From positions 310,001 through 374,000 of the forward strand of contig NZ_JAVIFW010000007.1 in assembly GCF_031157275.1 (NCBI RefSeq): a DNA stretch of 64,000 nt. The letters run 5' to 3'. Under the pieces are notes generated by a model. The model did no database searches and was not told where the DNA came from. It saw only the letters and a program-made list of their open reading frames with translations. The position numbers were made by a program, and so were the translations under genes. Shown one piece after another: positions 8,648 through 18,350 of the stretch (within the stretch, counting starts at the first letter, position 1; each line of letters starts with the position of its first letter). Source of the stretch: Streptomyces sp. LHD-70 (GTDB taxonomy: Bacteria; Actinomycetota; Actinomycetes; Streptomycetales; Streptomycetaceae).

Positions 8648-9664
8648 CTAGCCACGCCGAACTCCCCAAGGGGAAATATCGAGGTTGGCCTGGCGCACTT
8701 TCTGGTCTGTCTCGTTCGCCGTTTGCACGGCGGCATCGACGAGTGAATCACCTTCGGCCATGCGTCTGTCGATGGCTCGAACCCAGTCGTTCAGCGACTG
8801 CTTCGAAAAGCCGAGGAACTGCGATGTCGCGGCGGTCAATTGGGCACGCCGGTGGATCGCCACGATTCCCATGGAAAGGCCCGGGGTGAGTTCTCTCAGC
8901 ACACCACCCCGGTGGCGAGCGTCCAATGCCACCCGAAGAGGAATGATGGCGACGGCGCCGCCGGCCAGAACCATCGGCAATACGGCACCTCGTTGCCGGA
9001 CTTCCACGACGATGCGGGGTTCAACACCGTGGGTCCGCAGCATTTTCTCGATGTAGTCCCTTGTCGCGGTGCCACGCTCACCCAGCACCAGGGGGACACC
9101 GGACAACGTGCCGATGGGCACGCGGGCCGGCCATCGGTCCTCGGTGCCTGGGGGGCTGACGAGTACGAGCCGCTGGTCCACCAGCTCATCTACCGCCACA
9201 TCGGCGCCGGATACGGGCGCAGAGAGAAATCCCAGTTCACAGACGCCCGACTTGACCAGCGCGATGACGTCGGCCGGATCATCGCGTTCCTCGATCCGGA
9301 ACTTGACTTCTGGATGCACCGCTCGAAACCTGGCGACCCAGACGGAGATCGGGTCCGTGGACAGGTCCGACAGAGAAGCGATGTCAATGCGCCCGGTCCG
9401 CACCTCGATGACGTCCCGGACCGCATTCTGGGCGGAATCGACCTCGCGGAGAATCATGCGGGCGGGGCCGACGAACGCTTCGCCGGCGGGCGCAAGGACA
9501 AGCCCCCGGCCGACACGGAAGAACAGCTCGACACCAAGGTCCTTTTCGAGTTTGCGAACCGCCTGCGACAAGGAAGGCTGCGCCACTCGCAAGGCCGCCG
9601 CGGCCTTGTTCACCCCGCCATGGTCGACGACTGCGAGGAAGTACTCCATCTGACGCAAATCCAT
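8648..9664 (-). CDS. LysR-family transcriptional regulator
   Basis: 338 residues from ATG 9664 (MDLRQMEYFLAVV); the frame is open further upstream but without family similarity. The N-terminal winged HTH is complete (residues 1-60, including NKAAAALRVAQPSLSQAVRKL), followed by a substrate-binding domain. It is the distal gene on the - strand, 137 nt downstream of etfA with a hairpin between. It probably senses an intermediate of the flanking acyl-CoA operons, but the sequence does not show the effector. Confidence 0.9.
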   Translation of the reverse strand: MDLRQMEYFLAVVDHGGVNKAAAALRVAQPSLSQAVRKLEKDLGVELFFRVGRGLVLAPAGEAFVGPARMILREVDSAQNAVRDVIEVRTGRIDIASLSDLSTDPISVWVARFRAVHPEVKFRIEERDDPADVIALVKSGVCELGFLSAPVSGADVAVDELVDQRLVLVSPPGTEDRWPARVPIGTLSGVPLVLGERGTATRDYIEKMLRTHGVEPRIVVEVRQRGAVLPMVLAGGAVAIIPLRVALDARHRGGVLRELTPGLSMGIVAIHRRAQLTAATSQFLGFSKQSLNDWVRAIDRRMAEGDSLVDAAVQTANETDQKVRQANLDISPWGVRRG

Positions 9665-9747
9665 GCGGGAAGCGTAATGTTCCGGCTCTGGCATGTCGAC
9701 GCGCTCAGGGTGCTCCCGCCGCCGTCCATCGCGTACAAGCGCCCGCA

Positions 9748-9771
9748 GCGGGCCCGCGCTCGCGGGCCCGC
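9748..9771 (-). terminator. Hairpin downstream of etfA (copy 1)
   Basis: Perfect 11-bp arms (9748-9758 and 9761-9771, GCGGGCCCGCG and its complement) with a 2-nt loop, lying about 30 nt past the etfA stop. It is very GC-rich with no T tract. It may separate the etfBA message from the LysR gene. Confidence 0.6.
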
Positions 9772-9801
9772 CACCTTTCACTGTCACCGACCCGGCGCCG
9801 G

Positions 9802-10764
9802 TCAACCCTTGCGGGCGCTGATCTCCTCGGTCAGCTGCGGGACAACCTGGAACAGGTCACCGACCACGCCGTAGTCGACCAGGTCGAAGATCGGCGCCTC
9901 GGCGTCCTTGTTGACCGCCACGATCGTCTTCGACGTCTGCATGCCGGCCCGGTGCTGGATCGCACCCGAGATACCGACGGCTACATACAGCTGCGGAGAC
10001 ACGCTCTTACCGGTCTGCCCGACCTGGTTGGCGTGCGGGTACCAGCCCGCGTCCACCGCCGCACGGGAGGCACCCACCGCCGCTCCCACCGAGTCGGCGA
10101 GGGACTCGATGATGTGGAAGTTCTCCTGACCGTTGACGCCACGGCCACCGGAGACCACGATCGCGGCCTCGGTCAGCTCCGGACGCCCCGTCGACTCACG
10201 CGGAGTACGGGAGACGACCTCCGTGCCCTTCGACAAGTCGGCGACGGTGACGGCCAGTTGCTCCACCGCACCCGCCGCCGGGGAGACCTCCGGGGCGGCC
10301 GAGTTCGGCTTCACCGTGATCACCGGCGTGCCCTTGGACACCCGGGACTTGGTGGTGAACGCCGCGGCGAACACCGACTGGGTCGCCACCGGCCCCTCCT
10401 CCCCCGCCTCCAGGTCAATGGCGTCGGTGATGAGTCCCGAACGTGTCCGCACCGCCAGACGCGCGGCGATCTCCTTGCCCTCCACCGAAGACGGCACAAG
10501 CACCGCGGCCGGGGAGACCGTCGCGTATGCGGCCTGCAGCGCGTCAACCTTCGGAGCCACCAAGTACGCGCCGAATTCCGGCACATCGGCCGCCAGCACT
10601 CTCGTAGCGCCGTACTCGGCCAGCATCGGGGCGGCGGTGTCGACACCGGAGCCGAGGAAGACCGCCACCGGCTCACCGATCCGGCGGGCGAGCGCCAGGA
10701 GTTCCAGGGTGGGCTTGCGGACGGCACCGTCCACGTGATCGACATAGACAAGAACTTCAGCCAT
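9802..10764 (-). CDS. etfA: Electron transfer flavoprotein alpha subunit (copy 1)
   Basis: 320 residues from ATG 10764 (MAEVLVYVDHVDGAVRKPTL), with GGAGAG just upstream. The C-terminal FAD domain is intact: GWYPHANQVGQTGKSVSP and ISGAIQHRAGMQTSKTIVAV. With EtfB it accepts electrons from acyl-CoA dehydrogenases. It is very similar in length and sequence to a second copy at 19558-20514; the C-terminal FAD halves are almost the same. This copy lies at the end of the beta-oxidation-like operon. Confidence 0.95.
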   Translation of the reverse strand: MAEVLVYVDHVDGAVRKPTLELLALARRIGEPVAVFLGSGVDTAAPMLAEYGATRVLAADVPEFGAYLVAPKVDALQAAYATVSPAAVLVPSSVEGKEIAARLAVRTRSGLITDAIDLEAGEEGPVATQSVFAAAFTTKSRVSKGTPVITVKPNSAAPEVSPAAGAVEQLAVTVADLSKGTEVVSRTPRESTGRPELTEAAIVVSGGRGVNGQENFHIIESLADSVGAAVGASRAAVDAGWYPHANQVGQTGKSVSPQLYVAVGISGAIQHRAGMQTSKTIVAVNKDAEAPIFDLVDYGVVGDLFQVVPQLTEEISARKG

Positions 10765-10863
10765 GGGTAGGACACTCTCCTGCGAAGGCGATGAAGGTGG
10801 GGCGAGCGGGGATCGGGGAATGGGTCCGACGACTGACGAGCTTCTGACAGGCACGGCTGCTCA

Positions 10864-11649
10864 TCAGACGAACCGTCCCTCCGCGAGGTAGGCCGCGAGC
10901 TGCTTGCCGCCCTCGCCTTCGTCGTTGACGATCGTGCCGGCCGTACGGGCCGGGCGCTGAGTCGCTTCGAGGACCGTCGTCCACGCGTTCTCGAGACCGA
11001 CCTGGTCCTCTTCGATGCCCAGATCCGACAGGTCCAGGGATTCCACCGGCTTCTTCTTCGCCGCCATGATCCCCTTGAACGACGGGTATCGCGCCTCACC
11101 GGACTGGTCGGTCACCGAGACCACTGCCGGCAGGGCGGCCCGCAGCTCCTCGCTGGCCAAGTCGCCGTCCCGGCGGCCGGTGACCACGCCGTCCTGGACC
11201 GCCAGTTCGGACAGCAGCGTCATCTGAGGCACACCGAGTCGCTCGGCCAGGATCGCCGGCAGCACGCCCATGCTGCCGTCGGTCGAGGCCATACCGCAGA
11301 GCACCAGGTCGTAACCGGTGTGCTCGACGGCCTTCGCCAGCACCAGCGACGTGCCCAGCACATCGGTGCCGTGCAGATCGTCGTCTTCCACGTGCAGTGC
11401 CTTGTCCGCACCCATCGACAACGCCTTGCGCAGCGCGTCCTTCGCGTCTTCCGGACCCACCGTCACCACGGTGATCTCCGCATCGTCCGCTGCCTCCGCG
11501 ATCCGCAGCGCCTGCTCGACCGCGTACTCGTCCAGCTCCGACAGCAGCCCGTCCACCGCATCCCGGTCAGTGGTCAGGTCCTCCGCGAAGTACCGGTCGC
11601 CCGTGGCATCGGGGACGTACTTCACGCACACAACGATCCTCATCGTCAT
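10864..11649 (-). CDS. etfB: Electron transfer flavoprotein beta subunit (copy 1)
   Basis: 261 residues from ATG 11649, chosen because it gives the same length and N-terminal alignment as the second EtfB in this window and lies 7 nt after GAGGAAG; a GTG (11652) and another ATG (11643) are alternatives. VVCVKYVPDATGDR and the AMP-binding region MGADKALHVEDDDLHG are typical. It precedes etfA by 99 nt. Confidence 0.94.
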   Translation of the reverse strand: MTMRIVVCVKYVPDATGDRYFAEDLTTDRDAVDGLLSELDEYAVEQALRIAEAADDAEITVVTVGPEDAKDALRKALSMGADKALHVEDDDLHGTDVLGTSLVLAKAVEHTGYDLVLCGMASTDGSMGVLPAILAERLGVPQMTLLSELAVQDGVVTGRRDGDLASEELRAALPAVVSVTDQSGEARYPSFKGIMAAKKKPVESLDLSDLGIEEDQVGLENAWTTVLEATQRPARTAGTIVNDEGEGGKQLAAYLAEGRFV

Positions 11650-11725
11650 CACAAGTCTTCCTCACGTGATCAATCCGTCGGCTTCTGCGGCGGGCGACGT
11701 CATGCGGACTTCCGCCGACGGGCTA

Positions 11726-12895
11726 CTAGTGCTTCGCGCCCGGGTCGAGGTTTTCGAAGATCGTGGCGTTGGCCATGCCTCCGGCCTCGCACATGGTCTG
11801 CAGTCCGTATCGAATCCCGTCGGCCCGCATGCGGTGGAGCAGTGTCGTGGCCAGCCGCGCTCCGGAACCGCCCAACGGGTGCCCCATCGCGATGGCTCCG
11901 CCGTCCGCGTTCACGAGCTCCCGCTGGGCCCCCGTCTCCTTCAGCCACGCCCCGACGACGCTCGCGAACGCTTCGTTGACCTCGAAGGTTCCGATGTCGT
12001 CAAGACCGAGCCCGGCGAGCTTCAGGGCCTTGGCAGTTGCGGGTACGGGTCCCGCCAGCATCGCGACGGGGTCGTCCGCGACGACCGTGGCGGTGTGAAT
12101 CCGGGCCAGCGGGGTCAGACCGAGACTCCGTGCCCGCTCGCTCGTCATGACAAGCACCGCAGCGGATCCATCGGAGATCTGCGACGAATTCCCTGCCGTG
12201 ATGCGGCCGTTGGGGTCGAATACCGTCTTCAGGCCGGCGAGCTTCTCCATGCTGGAGGAACGCCGGATGCCCTCGTCGACGGAGACCACCGATCCGTCCG
12301 GCGTCCCGATCGGGGCGATCTCCTTGACGAAGCGGCCTTCGTCGACAGCCGCGGCAGCCCGCAGGTGCGACGTAAGGCTGTACTCGTCCAGCCAGGACCG
12401 GCTCAGGTCGTACCGCTTGGCCAGGATCTCGGCGCCGGTGCCCTGGCTGAACTCGACTCCGTCGTAACGCTCAAGCAGCTTGTCGCTGGAGGGCACACCC
12501 GGACCGGCACGCCGGGCAGACCCCATCGGAATCCGGGACATGCTCTCCACGCCGCCGGCGACGGCCACGTCGCACTGTCCGGATATCACTGATGCGGCAG
12601 CGAAGTGAATCGCCTGCTGGCTGGAGCCGCACTGGCGGTCGACGGTCGTCCCGGGGACGCTCTCGGGCCAGCCGGCCGACAGGACCGCGTAGCGGGCGAT
12701 GTTGCCTGCCTGTTCGCCGACCTGGGCGACGCACCCCCAGATGACGTCGTCGACAAGCGCCGGGTCGATGCCGGACCGTTCGGACAGCGCGTTCAGCAGA
12801 GTGGCTGACAGGTCGGCCGGATGAACTTCTCCAAGTCCCCCCGCCCGCCGCCCGATCGGGCTGCGAACTGCCTCGACGATGACTGCATCACGCAT
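11726..12895 (-). CDS. Acetyl-CoA C-acyltransferase (thiolase)
   Basis: 389 residues, the usual thiolase length. The acyl-accepting cysteine is in DRQCGSSQQAIHFAA, the NEAFA box is present (FEVNEAFASV), the histidine box is MGHPLGGSGARL, and the C-terminal cysteine box reads MCEAGGM. It would cleave a 3-ketoacyl-CoA to acetyl-CoA (or propionyl-CoA) and a shortened acyl-CoA. It is downstream of an enoyl-CoA hydratase and SDR and upstream of etfBA, which makes this a nearly complete oxidation spiral. Confidence 0.92.
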   Translation of the reverse strand: MRDAVIVEAVRSPIGRRAGGLGEVHPADLSATLLNALSERSGIDPALVDDVIWGCVAQVGEQAGNIARYAVLSAGWPESVPGTTVDRQCGSSQQAIHFAAASVISGQCDVAVAGGVESMSRIPMGSARRAGPGVPSSDKLLERYDGVEFSQGTGAEILAKRYDLSRSWLDEYSLTSHLRAAAAVDEGRFVKEIAPIGTPDGSVVSVDEGIRRSSSMEKLAGLKTVFDPNGRITAGNSSQISDGSAAVLVMTSERARSLGLTPLARIHTATVVADDPVAMLAGPVPATAKALKLAGLGLDDIGTFEVNEAFASVVGAWLKETGAQRELVNADGGAIAMGHPLGGSGARLATTLLHRMRADGIRYGLQTMCEAGGMANATIFENLDPGAKH

Positions 12896-12943
12896 GGTTG
12901 TTCCTTCCGCTGCGTTGGGTTCCGATGCGTTGGGTTCCGAATG

Positions 12944-13729
12944 TCAGCTCGCGGTCCAGGCGGGCGTCCGGCGCTCGGCGAATGCCGCGGCCCCCTCACG
13001 GGCGTCGTTCGACTGGAGGACCGGCATGGCGATCTGACGCGTTCGTTCGAACTTCTCCGACGGGGTCCAGCCAGGTGACTCCGTGACGATCCGCTTGCTG
13101 GCCCTGACCGCGAGAGGGCCGTTCGCGGCGATCTGCTGGGCCAGTTCGATCGCGGCGTCGCGGGTCTGCCCCGGCTGTACGAGGCGGTTGACCATCCCGA
13201 GCCGGTGCAGTTCCGCGGCGCCCAGCGCATTGCCGGTCAGGACCATTTCGAGCGCGACCGCCCGCGGTACCCATTCGGGCAGTCGGCTGAGTCCGCCGCC
13301 GGCCGCGACAAGTCCTCGTTTGACCTCGGGCAGCCCGAACGTGGCCGTGGTCGAGGCGACGACGAGGTCGGCCGCCATGACGATCTCGAATCCGCCTGCG
13401 ACGGCCGCGCCTTCCACGGCGGCGACAAGAGGCTTTCCAGGAGGCGATTCCACAAGCCCGGCGAAGCCTCGCCCGGGAACATTCGGACGTTCGCCGCGCA
13501 GGAACGCCTTCAGATCCATGCCTGCACAGAAGTGTTTTCCTGCTCCGGTCAGGACTGCCGCGGCGAGGGTCGACTGCTCATCGAGCAGGTCCATGGCTCT
13601 CGCGATCCCTTGTGCCACGTCCCGGTTGACCGCGTTACGGGCCTCGGGGCGGTCGATCGTCACGACCAGCACCGAGTCGGCACGTTCGACGCGGACCGAA
13701 GCCGACACCGCGTCCGACCCGGCGGTCAT
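12944..13729 (-). CDS. Enoyl-CoA hydratase/isomerase family protein
   Basis: 261 residues, crotonase fold. The first oxyanion segment is FCAGMDLKAFLRGERPN and the second AVEGAAVAGGFEIVMAADLV; one glutamate of the active-site region is retained in FGLPEVKRGL, whereas the usual AGGTQRLPR appears as AGGGLSRLP. Its ATG overlaps the SDR stop by 4 nt. Hydration of an enoyl-CoA is the simplest role; isomerase activity is not excluded. Confidence 0.88.
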   Translation of the reverse strand: MTAGSDAVSASVRVERADSVLVVTIDRPEARNAVNRDVAQGIARAMDLLDEQSTLAAAVLTGAGKHFCAGMDLKAFLRGERPNVPGRGFAGLVESPPGKPLVAAVEGAAVAGGFEIVMAADLVVASTTATFGLPEVKRGLVAAGGGLSRLPEWVPRAVALEMVLTGNALGAAELHRLGMVNRLVQPGQTRDAAIELAQQIAANGPLAVRASKRIVTESPGWTPSEKFERTRQIAMPVLQSNDAREGAAAFAERRTPAWTAS

Positions 13730-14490
13730 CGCGGCGCCATCCGGATCGCACCGTCAAGGCGGATCGTTTCGCCGTTGAGCATCCCGTTCTCGATGATGTG
13801 CGCGGCCAGGGCGGCGAACTCGTCGGGGTCGCCCAGGCGGGGCGGGTGCGGCACGGACGCTGCAAGGCCCTCGACGATGTCAGGACGGGCGTTCGTGAGC
13901 AGCGGGGTGGCGAACGTGCCCGGCGCGATCGTGCAGACACGAATGCCGACGCCGGCCAGGTCGCGCGCTGCGGGGAGCGTCATCCCGACGATGCCGGCCT
14001 TGGCCGCCGCATAGTTGATCTGGCCGATCTGTCCCTCGTACGCGGCCACGGACGCGGTGAGCACGCAGACGCCTCGGTCTCCGCCGTGGGGCTCATTGGC
14101 GGCCATTGCCTGGGCCGCGGACCGGAGGACGTTGAAGGTGCCCATGACGTTCAGTCGGACCACTGCCTCGAAGGGGGCGGGGTCTGCCGCCTTGCCGTCC
14201 TTCGTCAGGACCCGCATCGGCCGGCCTCGCCCCGCGCAGTGCACGACGGCGCGAATGGGGCCCTGCTCGGCAGCGGCCGCGAAGGCAGCGGCGACGACGT
14301 CCGGGTCCTGGACGTCAACGGGGACGAACCGTGCGGCCGGGCCGAGCTCTGTGGCCTGGTCCGCCCCGGCCGATCCAGGCAGGTCGAGCAGTGTGACCGT
14401 TGCGCCCTCCGACACCAGACGACTCGCGGTTGCAAGCCCGAGTCCCGAAGCGCCTCCCGTGACGACGGCGTGAATCCCCTTGATTTCCAT
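13726..14490 (-). CDS. SDR-family dehydrogenase (3-hydroxyacyl-CoA dehydrogenase-like)
   Basis: 254 residues. Cofactor motif VVTGGASGLGLATA, catalytic YAAAKAG and a C-terminal NGETIRLDGAIRM. Its context (dehydrogenase, hydratase, thiolase) and resemblance to type-II 3-hydroxyacyl-CoA dehydrogenases suggest oxidation of 3-hydroxyacyl-CoA with NAD. It overlaps the hydratase gene by 4 nt. Confidence 0.85.
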   Translation of the reverse strand: MEIKGIHAVVTGGASGLGLATASRLVSEGATVTLLDLPGSAGADQATELGPAARFVPVDVQDPDVVAAAFAAAAEQGPIRAVVHCAGRGRPMRVLTKDGKAADPAPFEAVVRLNVMGTFNVLRSAAQAMAANEPHGGDRGVCVLTASVAAYEGQIGQINYAAAKAGIVGMTLPAARDLAGVGIRVCTIAPGTFATPLLTNARPDIVEGLAASVPHPPRLGDPDEFAALAAHIIENGMLNGETIRLDGAIRMAPR

Positions 14491-14598
14491 GTGCTTCCTT
14501 CATGCGGTTCAGGGCGGCTGCCGACCGCCTCATTCAGATCACGTGGAAGGACCGTGTGCTGCGGACTTCCAGGTGCGGACAGGCTCGTGACGCGATGC

Positions 14599-15747
14599 TC
14601 AAAGAGCCAGGGACTTCGAGATCACGCTCTTCATCACTTCGCTGGTGCCACCGAAGATCCGGGTGACGCGGGCGTCCGCGTACAGCCTGGAGATCGGGTA
14701 CTCACGCATGTAGCCGTAGCCGCCGTGCAATTGCAGGCACCGGTCGATGACACGAGCTTGTGTCTCGGTCGCGAACAACTTGACCTTGGCGGCATCGGCG
14801 GGCGTCAGCGTGCCGGCGTCAAGGCCGAGGATGGCCCGGTCGATCAGCGCCTGGGCGGCTTCCAGCTCGGTGGCGCAGTCCGCCAGCACGAACTTGGTGT
14901 TCTGGAAGTCCGCAACGCGGCGCCCGAAGACCTTGCGCTCCCGGACATAGTCGATCGCAAGGTTCAGTGCCGCGGTCGCGGTCGCCTGTGCGGTGATCGA
15001 GATGGAGAGCCGTTCCTGGGCGAGGTTGCTGGTGAGCATGGCAAAGGCGCCGCCTTCCGCGCCCAGCACATTGCGGGCCGGCACCCGGACCTGGTCGAAG
15101 AGCAACTCCGCGGTGTCCGAGGACTTGAGACCCAGCTTTTCCAGGTTGCGCCCGCGGACGAATCCCTCCATGCCGGCCTCGACGACCAGGAGCGAGAGCC
15201 CGTCGCGCCGGTTCTCCCCCTCACGGGACGTTCTCGCGACCACGATGACGAGATCCGCGTTGATCCCTCCCGTGATGAACGTCTTGGCGCCGTTCAGGAT
15301 GTAGTCATCGCCGTCGCGCACGGCGGTGGTGGTCATCCCGGCCAGGTCCGACCCCGTGCCGGGTTCGGTCATGGCGATGGATGCGATGAGGTCACCGTCG
15401 GCGAACCCGGGGAACCAGCGCGACTTCTGCTCGTCGTTGGCGTACTCCAGGAAGTAGGGCAGCACAGTGTTGAGGTGCACCTGCAGACCTCCGAGGGATG
15501 CGGCGGCATAGCCGATCTCCTCGAACACAATGGCGTTCAAGAGGAAACTGTCGACGCCGGCACCGCCAAAGGCTTCGGGCACCTGAAGACCGTTGATCCC
15601 GATCTGGGCGGTCTTCTTGAAAAGCTCGCGGGGAACCATTCCTGCCGCTTCCCACTCCGGCATGTTGGGCGCCACCTCCTTCGCCATGAATTGGCGGACG
15701 GTGGCACGAAAGGCGTCGTGCTGCTCGTCGAACAGATTTCGTTCCAT
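14599..15747 (-). CDS. Acyl-CoA dehydrogenase
   Basis: 382 residues, standard length. IASIAMTEPGTGSDLAGM (FAD/substrate) and LHGGYGYMREYPISRLYADA are intact. The late motif reads RIFGGTSEVM, with Gly where MCAD has its catalytic Glu. A Glu in LAQERLSI matches the alternative base position used by LCAD/IVD-type enzymes. CoA ligase genes are absent; the downstream CaiB-type transferase gene in the same operon could activate the substrate. Confidence 0.9.
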   Translation of the reverse strand: MERNLFDEQHDAFRATVRQFMAKEVAPNMPEWEAAGMVPRELFKKTAQIGINGLQVPEAFGGAGVDSFLLNAIVFEEIGYAAASLGGLQVHLNTVLPYFLEYANDEQKSRWFPGFADGDLIASIAMTEPGTGSDLAGMTTTAVRDGDDYILNGAKTFITGGINADLVIVVARTSREGENRRDGLSLLVVEAGMEGFVRGRNLEKLGLKSSDTAELLFDQVRVPARNVLGAEGGAFAMLTSNLAQERLSISITAQATATAALNLAIDYVRERKVFGRRVADFQNTKFVLADCATELEAAQALIDRAILGLDAGTLTPADAAKVKLFATETQARVIDRCLQLHGGYGYMREYPISRLYADARVTRIFGGTSEVMKSVISKSLAL

Positions 15748-15828
15748 GCGGCACTCCTTGGGCTGGGGACGGATTGAGACAGTGTTTTCAGCGGCTCGTC
15801 GTTTTCAGCGGCTCTTCGCGGCTCGAAT

Positions 15829-17052
15829 TCAGCGGATCGACGCCATGCGTGCTCCGGACTGGTCGGCGTTGAACGAGCGGACGACGCCTGCTGCTTCGAG
15901 CGTGCTGATGGCGTCGGGTTCGTAGCCCAGCTCGGTGAGCACCTCAGCGGTGTGCTGGCCGAGCTCGGGGGCTCCGTTCCCGGACAGCTCGGGGACGCTG
16001 CCGAGGTGCCACGGCGATCCGAGTGTGGTCGTCTCCTGCCCGGCCGCGTCGGTCACGTCGATGAAGATTCCGGACGCCTGGGCGTCCGGGCTCGTCATCG
16101 CCCGGCCGTACGTGTTGATGCGACCGGCCACCACGCCGTTGTCGGCCAGCAGGCTCATGGCCTCGTCGGTGGTCAACGTCGCGAACCGGGGACGGAGTTC
16201 ACCCAGCAGCTCGGGGCGGTTGCGGACTCGTGCGGCGTTCGTCGCGAAGCGCTCGTCCGTTCCCAGCTCCGGTCGTCCAAGGAGTCGGCAGAGGCGGTCG
16301 AAGTGGGCGTCCGAATAGGCGGATACGACCAAGGCGCCATCGCTGGTGGGCATGACGTCGGCCGCCGGGGCCAGGGCCGGCTGACCGTTTCCCGTACGGA
16401 CGGGTTCCTTGCCGGTCAGGAGGTAGGTACCCCAATTGGGAGCCTGCAGGTGGAGAGCGACCTCAAGGAGGGAGACTTCGACCTCGTCTCCATGCCCGGT
16501 GCGAAGGCGCCGGACGTAGGCGCCGAGGACGGCCTGAGCGCAGACATAGGCGGTGGTCGAGTCGACAACCTGGAAGCCGACCTTCTGCGGCTCCCGGTCC
16601 GGTTCACCGGTCACCCACATGATGCCGCTCTCGGCCTGTGCCGCAATGTCCAGACCTGCTCGGAGCCTCGACGGACCGTGCAACCCGAAACCGCTGACCG
16701 TGGCGTAGATGATCCCTGGATGCTTGGCCCGCACGGTCTGTGCCCCCAGCCCCAAGGACTGCATGACGCCGGGTCGAAGGTTCTGGACCACGATGTCGGC
16801 ACCGGCGATCAGTTCCTGCGCGATCTCCTTGCCGCGGGGATCCTTCAGGTCCAGCGCGACGCCGCGCTTGTTCCGGCTGTAGGCATTGAGCATGGCCTGG
16901 CCCGGGACGCCTATCAGTCGGGCCGATTCGCCGCTGACGGGCTCGATCTTGATCACATCGGCGCCCATGTCGCCGAGGAGTTGTGCGGCGGCGGGTGCCG
17001 CGATGAACTGACCGAAGTCGATGACGCGGACACCTTCGAGCGGCTTGGTCAT
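15829..17052 (-). CDS. CaiB/BaiF-family CoA-transferase
   Basis: 407 residues from ATG 17052 (MTKPLEGVRVIDFGQFIAAP), which overlaps the MFS stop by 4 nt; the upstream open frame is inside the MFS gene. Family III CoA-transferase: GADVIKIEP near residue 35 and the catalytic aspartate in RAGLDIAAQAESG. It moves CoA between carboxylic acids and would activate the operon's substrate. CaiB + ACAD + crotonase + EtfBA recalls the enteric cai/fix carnitine system, but caiC and caiT equivalents are missing and a thiolase is present, so a carnitine role is not established. Confidence 0.9.
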   Translation of the reverse strand: MTKPLEGVRVIDFGQFIAAPAAAQLLGDMGADVIKIEPVSGESARLIGVPGQAMLNAYSRNKRGVALDLKDPRGKEIAQELIAGADIVVQNLRPGVMQSLGLGAQTVRAKHPGIIYATVSGFGLHGPSRLRAGLDIAAQAESGIMWVTGEPDREPQKVGFQVVDSTTAYVCAQAVLGAYVRRLRTGHGDEVEVSLLEVALHLQAPNWGTYLLTGKEPVRTGNGQPALAPAADVMPTSDGALVVSAYSDAHFDRLCRLLGRPELGTDERFATNAARVRNRPELLGELRPRFATLTTDEAMSLLADNGVVAGRINTYGRAMTSPDAQASGIFIDVTDAAGQETTTLGSPWHLGSVPELSGNGAPELGQHTAEVLTELGYEPDAISTLEAAGVVRSFNADQSGARMASIR

Positions 17053-18350
17053 CGGGCACTCTCCTGAACTCGGGCACGGAACTTGGCCAGGTCGCGATCC
17101 GGGTTGATCACGAAGGTCGCGAAGACGCTGCCGACCGCGATGAGCACACCGACGAGGGCGAAGCCCTGGCCGTATCCGGAGATCTTGTCCGCGGCGTTCC
17201 CGACGAAGTACCCGAGAACCAGGGGCGAAATGACGCCGGCGATGCTGGACACCGCCACCAGGCCGCCCATGACCGCACCGCGCTTCCGGGGGTGCAGGAT
17301 GTCGGCAACGGCGGTGAAGGCCACCGCGTAGGAAGCGGTGTTGAGCGAGAACGCCAAGGTGATCAGGACCATCTGCAGCACACCTGGACCGACGACCGTG
17401 AAGCCGTACATCGCTACGCCGGACGACGCGACGAGGCCGCCCATCAGGTATCCGCGCGCCACCCGACGGGACACGCCCTTGGCGAGGAGACGGTTGGAGA
17501 GTGCACCGGCAGAGATGGATCCGATCGCGGCCACCGCGTACGGGATCATGACCAGTCGCCCGGTTTCGAGCGTGGAGTAGCCCAGGCCGTCCGAGAGGTA
17601 GAGCGGCAGCCAGGCGACCTTCAGAGTCGTCGACCAGTACCCGAGGAACATGAGCAGCGCGACACCGATGAGCGTGCCGCTCTTGATGAGGACGGGGTAC
17701 GGGACGTCGATGGCGTCGGACTCCGCGGCCTGCGAGGCAGCCGATGAGGCGGGGGCGTCCCTGCCGAACACCAACCAGAGGACCGCCCAGATCGTGCCTG
17801 CCACGGCAAGCACGCCGAACGCGGCGTGCCACGTCCACGTGACGATCACCCAGGTCAGGATCGGCGCCATCACCACTGGACCGAGCGAAGCCCCCGCCGA
17901 GACGATCCCCGCAGGAAGCGCCCGCTTCTCAGCCGGGAACCGCGAGTGGACGGCGTGGTTGGCGAGCGCGTAGGCCGGTCCCTCGGCGAAGCCGAGCGTG
18001 AGCCGGCAGAGCATGAGCACGGTGAAACTGACGGTCCCGACCAGTGGCACCATCGTGGCCACCCAGATGATCATGAGGATGGCCAGGAGCCAGCGCAGTC
18101 CGATCTTGGTGGAAAGCGCGCCCAGGAGAATTGCTCCGGCGAAGAACAGCCAGAAAAAGGAGCTCTGGATGACACCGAACTGCTGAGCGGTGATTCCCAG
18201 ATCCTGCAAGATATCTTGCGCAGCAAAGCCGAGCACGGCTTTGTCCGCGTAATTGAGCAGCATGAACAGCGCAAGCAGAACGGTGACAGACCACGCACCG
18301 GTATTCGCTGCGGCTCTGGCCGGCGCCGCCTTCGACATCATTTGAGTCAT
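17049..18350 (-). CDS. MFS transporter
   Basis: 433 residues from ATG 18350, which has GAGGA 6 nt upstream; the longer open frame has no membrane character. About twelve membrane segments. It is the first gene of the - strand acyl-CoA operon, 4 nt overlapped with the CoA-transferase, so it probably imports the carboxylic acid that the transferase activates. The anion:cation symporter group of MFS is the closest impression; substrate unknown. Confidence 0.87.
   Translation of the reverse strand: MTQMMSKAAPARAAANTGAWSVTVLLALFMLLNYADKAVLGFAAQDILQDLGITAQQFGVIQSSFFWLFFAGAILLGALSTKIGLRWLLAILMIIWVATMVPLVGTVSFTVLMLCRLTLGFAEGPAYALANHAVHSRFPAEKRALPAGIVSAGASLGPVVMAPILTWVIVTWTWHAAFGVLAVAGTIWAVLWLVFGRDAPASSAASQAAESDAIDVPYPVLIKSGTLIGVALLMFLGYWSTTLKVAWLPLYLSDGLGYSTLETGRLVMIPYAVAAIGSISAGALSNRLLAKGVSRRVARGYLMGGLVASSGVAMYGFTVVGPGVLQMVLITLAFSLNTASYAVAFTAVADILHPRKRGAVMGGLVAVSSIAGVISPLVLGYFVGNAADKISGYGQGFALVGVLIAVGSVFATFVINPDRDLAKFRARVQESAR

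Noticed and set aside
11726..17052. Reading the CaiB + ACAD + crotonase + EtfBA genes as a cai/fix carnitine reduction operon.
   Set aside because: A thiolase and SDR are present, caiC and caiT equivalents are absent, and CaiB-type transferases serve many acids. A general acyl-CoA oxidation operon fits better.
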